Below are positions 62,239 to 64,000 of a stretch of 64,000 nucleotides of DNA, piece after piece (position 1 is the stretch's first letter; each line of letters starts with the position of its first letter). Source of the stretch: Maribacter algarum (ex Lu et al. 2025) (nom. illeg.) (lineage in GTDB: Bacteria; Bacteroidota; Bacteroidia; Flavobacteriales; Flavobacteriaceae); assembly GCA_947495915.1 (NCBI GenBank), contig CANMAW010000006.1, positions 1-64,000 of the forward strand. Direction: 5' to 3'. The notes below the pieces were generated by a model, which saw only the letters and a list, made by a program, of their open reading frames with translations, did not search any database and was not told the DNA's origin. The translations under genes and the position numbers were made by a program.

Positions 62239-63732
62239 TTAATCTATTGCATCAGGTAACTTTGAAATGTACATGTTATCTTTTAATGGAGAATACATTT
62301 TAGAGTTGGTAATTGGTTTTGCCGCCATTTTAACGGTAAAATCTTTCTTACCAGCACCTGTAATTTGTTCAATCGCTTTTGCTAATAGAGGTTCATTTTG
62401 ATCACCTATTACACCTAAATTTTCTAGATCTTCTTCAAGTTCAAAATCGGGTGTTAAGCCTGTCGTATAGTCAGAAAATCCATCTGCATTTTCATTTCGA
62501 CCAATTAGCGGTTGAATGGCCCAATTGTTACCTTTTCGAATTTTATTAACACGTTCAGGATTGTATACATATGGCCCGAAATTACTTTCTCTGTCATCGA
62601 CCATAGTAACCGAAAACTCATTTTTTCCTCTAGTAGTTTCTCCAATTTGAACCACATCCATGTAGGGTTCTAGACCATTAATAACTAATTCACTGGCAGA
62701 AGCAGAAGCCACGGTGGTAAGAATATAAACTTGTGATAAGTTTAAGGTATTTATAGCTGTTCCTGCGGTGGTCTTGTCAGCAAAGAACCTTCTAGTTTCT
62801 GTATTGTTCTCATTTAAAATGGTCTGATATTTCGCATTGTATCGCGCATTTAAGAATACATCATTGGTATTCGTACCATATATCATACTTGATAAATAAA
62901 TAGAAGTTCGTACAGACCCACCTGGGTTGTACCTTAAATCTAAAACCAAATCAGTAACTTCGTTCGATCTGAAACGTGCAAAGGCATCGTTGAGCTGCTC
63001 ATCATATTCATTGGTAAAACCGTTATACATTAAGTACCCGATTTTTTTATCTCCAATTTCAAAAACCTTGTCTAGAAAAACAGGGTTTTCGGCAAAACCA
63101 TCTTCTTTAGTCAAAACTACTTCAACACCATTTTCAGTAACAGTACCATCTTGAAGATCAGCCATATTTAACGTATAGGTGTTAGAGTCACCGAACAAAA
63201 GATCTCTGAAATTATTTATGTTTAAAGATTGACCGTTAACTCCTGAAAAAATATCACCTCGACTAATATTTTTGGTTGAAGCATCAGAATTCGGAACAAT
63301 ATATTGCACATATCCGAAAACATCATCACTATCTTGAAACCGAATTAATCCAAACTCTAATCCGTTGCTTCGCGATATTCCTGCTAATTGATTGGTGAGT
63401 TCTGTGTAATTGTCAGAATAAAAACTAAAACGATCATCAGAAAACCGTAATTGGTTGTCAAAAAATTGTTCAGGATTTTCTTCTGATAATAAAAACTCCG
63501 TATAATCGGCTGAACCATCCGTTGTATTCGGAAACTTATCATCGGCTAAATTTGGAACTTCATCTTGCCAGAAATACCAAAAATTCATGGCCTTCCACAT
63601 AAAATCTTGAACCTCAACCCCAGCATCTGGATTTGGTGCAACCGTATCAGGAGCAACTATGCCATCATCACTTTTATTACATGACAGTATTAGTAGCAAT
63701 ACCATCATGTAGCTATATTTCAGTTTCTTCAT
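62239..63732 (-). CDS. S41-family peptidase lipoprotein
   Basis: A 497-residue lipoprotein (C18 in ILSCNK). Residues about 95-200 are an S41 N-terminal and PDZ-like region (YVQYIVPNSDASTKNISRGDIFSGVNGQ); the peptidase core from about 225 contains IGYLMYNGF, LVLDLRYNPGGSVRTSIYLSSMIYG and the nucleophile in TVASASASELVINGL, followed by GETTRGKNEFS. It belongs to the C-terminal-processing peptidase group. A paralogue lies directly upstream on the same strand (63794-64000, partial). Outer-membrane or periplasmic location is expected. Confidence 0.9.
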   Translation of the reverse strand: MKKLKYSYMMVLLLILSCNKSDDGIVAPDTVAPNPDAGVEVQDFMWKAMNFWYFWQDEVPNLADDKFPNTTDGSADYTEFLLSEENPEQFFDNQLRFSDDRFSFYSDNYTELTNQLAGISRSNGLEFGLIRFQDSDDVFGYVQYIVPNSDASTKNISRGDIFSGVNGQSLNINNFRDLLFGDSNTYTLNMADLQDGTVTENGVEVVLTKEDGFAENPVFLDKVFEIGDKKIGYLMYNGFTNEYDEQLNDAFARFRSNEVTDLVLDLRYNPGGSVRTSIYLSSMIYGTNTNDVFLNARYNAKYQTILNENNTETRRFFADKTTAGTAINTLNLSQVYILTTVASASASELVINGLEPYMDVVQIGETTRGKNEFSVTMVDDRESNFGPYVYNPERVNKIRKGNNWAIQPLIGRNENADGFSDYTTGLTPDFELEEDLENLGVIGDQNEPLLAKAIEQITGAGKKDFTVKMAAKPITNSKMYSPLKDNMYISKLPDAID

Positions 63733-63793
63733 TGTTTATACTTCAGAAAATCAGTTACGTAACCTATAATATATGTTGAACGTTAGATTCTTC

Positions 63794-64000
63794 TTATTTA
63801 TTTGAAGTTTTATTGGCTTTAACTAATCCGTCCATCAGCATCATGTTATTGGTTGCTTTCATAACAGCAGAACTAGAAACTAAATCTATAGGATAAATTG
63901 GTTGCTTCAGGCTCGATTTTGAGCTAGCACCAGTGATCACATCTAAAGCCAATGCTAATAATGGATCTGAAGGTTCACCAAGGTCACCTAAATTGGCTAT
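63794..64000 (-). CDS. Partial S41-family peptidase paralogue (C-terminus only)
   Basis: The last 68 codons of a gene that continues past the right edge. NLGDLGEPSDPLLALALDVITGAS aligns with NLGVIGDQNEPLLAKAIEQITGAG of the neighbouring S41 peptidase, and the AVMKATNNMMLMDGL segment continues the similarity. It ends 61 bp upstream of that gene, so the two form a tandem duplicate pair. Confidence 0.8.
   Translation of the reverse strand: MANLGDLGEPSDPLLALALDVITGASSKSSLKQPIYPIDLVSSSAVMKATNNMMLMDGLVKANKTSNK

Overview
The window is chromosomal DNA from a low-GC member of the Bacteroidota, almost certainly a marine-type Flavobacteriaceae. Support: promoters carry the Bacteroidota -7 element TAnnTTTG, Shine-Dalgarno sequences are largely absent, CarB is the short form, L31 is type B, and many conserved flavobacterial families occur (DUF4199, GlmU-like protein, FxxPExYF anti-sigma protein, BtuG-like B12 lipoprotein). 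No tRNA or rRNA genes, CRISPR arrays or complete insertion sequences were seen.

Region 1 (1-9646) is the most unusual part. It is an array of at least six gene cassettes separated by large imperfect palindromes (attC-like, about 134-205 bp) and ending beside a tyrosine recombinase gene (9647-10801, minus strand). Each cassette is bounded by its own private 9-10 bp complementary pair (for example GTTGGCGGTA/TACCGCCAAC), as expected if cassettes are excised as circles by recombination at G^TT, as in integrons. In the outer stems of all six palindromes, the aligned mismatches are G.T wobbles on the plus strand, the strand opposite the main cassette coding strand; one site also has a bulged base. 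The recombinase lacks the extra IntI domain but keeps an IntI-like SPLD tail. Cargo from the recombinase outward: a DUF4365 nuclease-like protein; a WYL regulator with an ABM-fold lipoprotein and DUF6194; an amidohydrolase lipoprotein; a PLD-type nuclease-like protein; an unknown 255-residue protein; a divergent HxlR/nitroreductase pair.

Region 2 (9647-18171) holds the recombinase, two secreted peptidases (M1, M28), an MFS transporter, a beta-propeller/SnoaL fusion and a PLP decarboxylase. Region 3 (18203-26104) is a fatty-acid beta-oxidation locus: a MarR regulator with a perfect 20-bp palindrome at its promoter, then fadN-fadA-fadE, with an acyl-CoA ligase upstream.

Region 4 (26354-49509) is core metabolism and envelope functions: purL, an RsmB-type methyltransferase, an ECF sigma operon, a lipid-type ABC exporter, a phosphohexomutase, a glycosyltransferase, L31, a GlmU-like protein, mtaB, a lytic transglycosylase, L34 and carB. 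Region 5 (49505-55924) carries the oxidative pentose phosphate genes gnd, zwf and pgl, then a thioesterase and rmuC.

Region 6 (55990-62220) is a vitamin B12 uptake locus: an inner-membrane ABC importer (btuF-btuC-btuD, minus strand) divergent from a cobalamin riboswitch followed by btuB and a btuG-like gene. The right edge has two tandem S41 peptidase lipoproteins, the second cut off by the window end.
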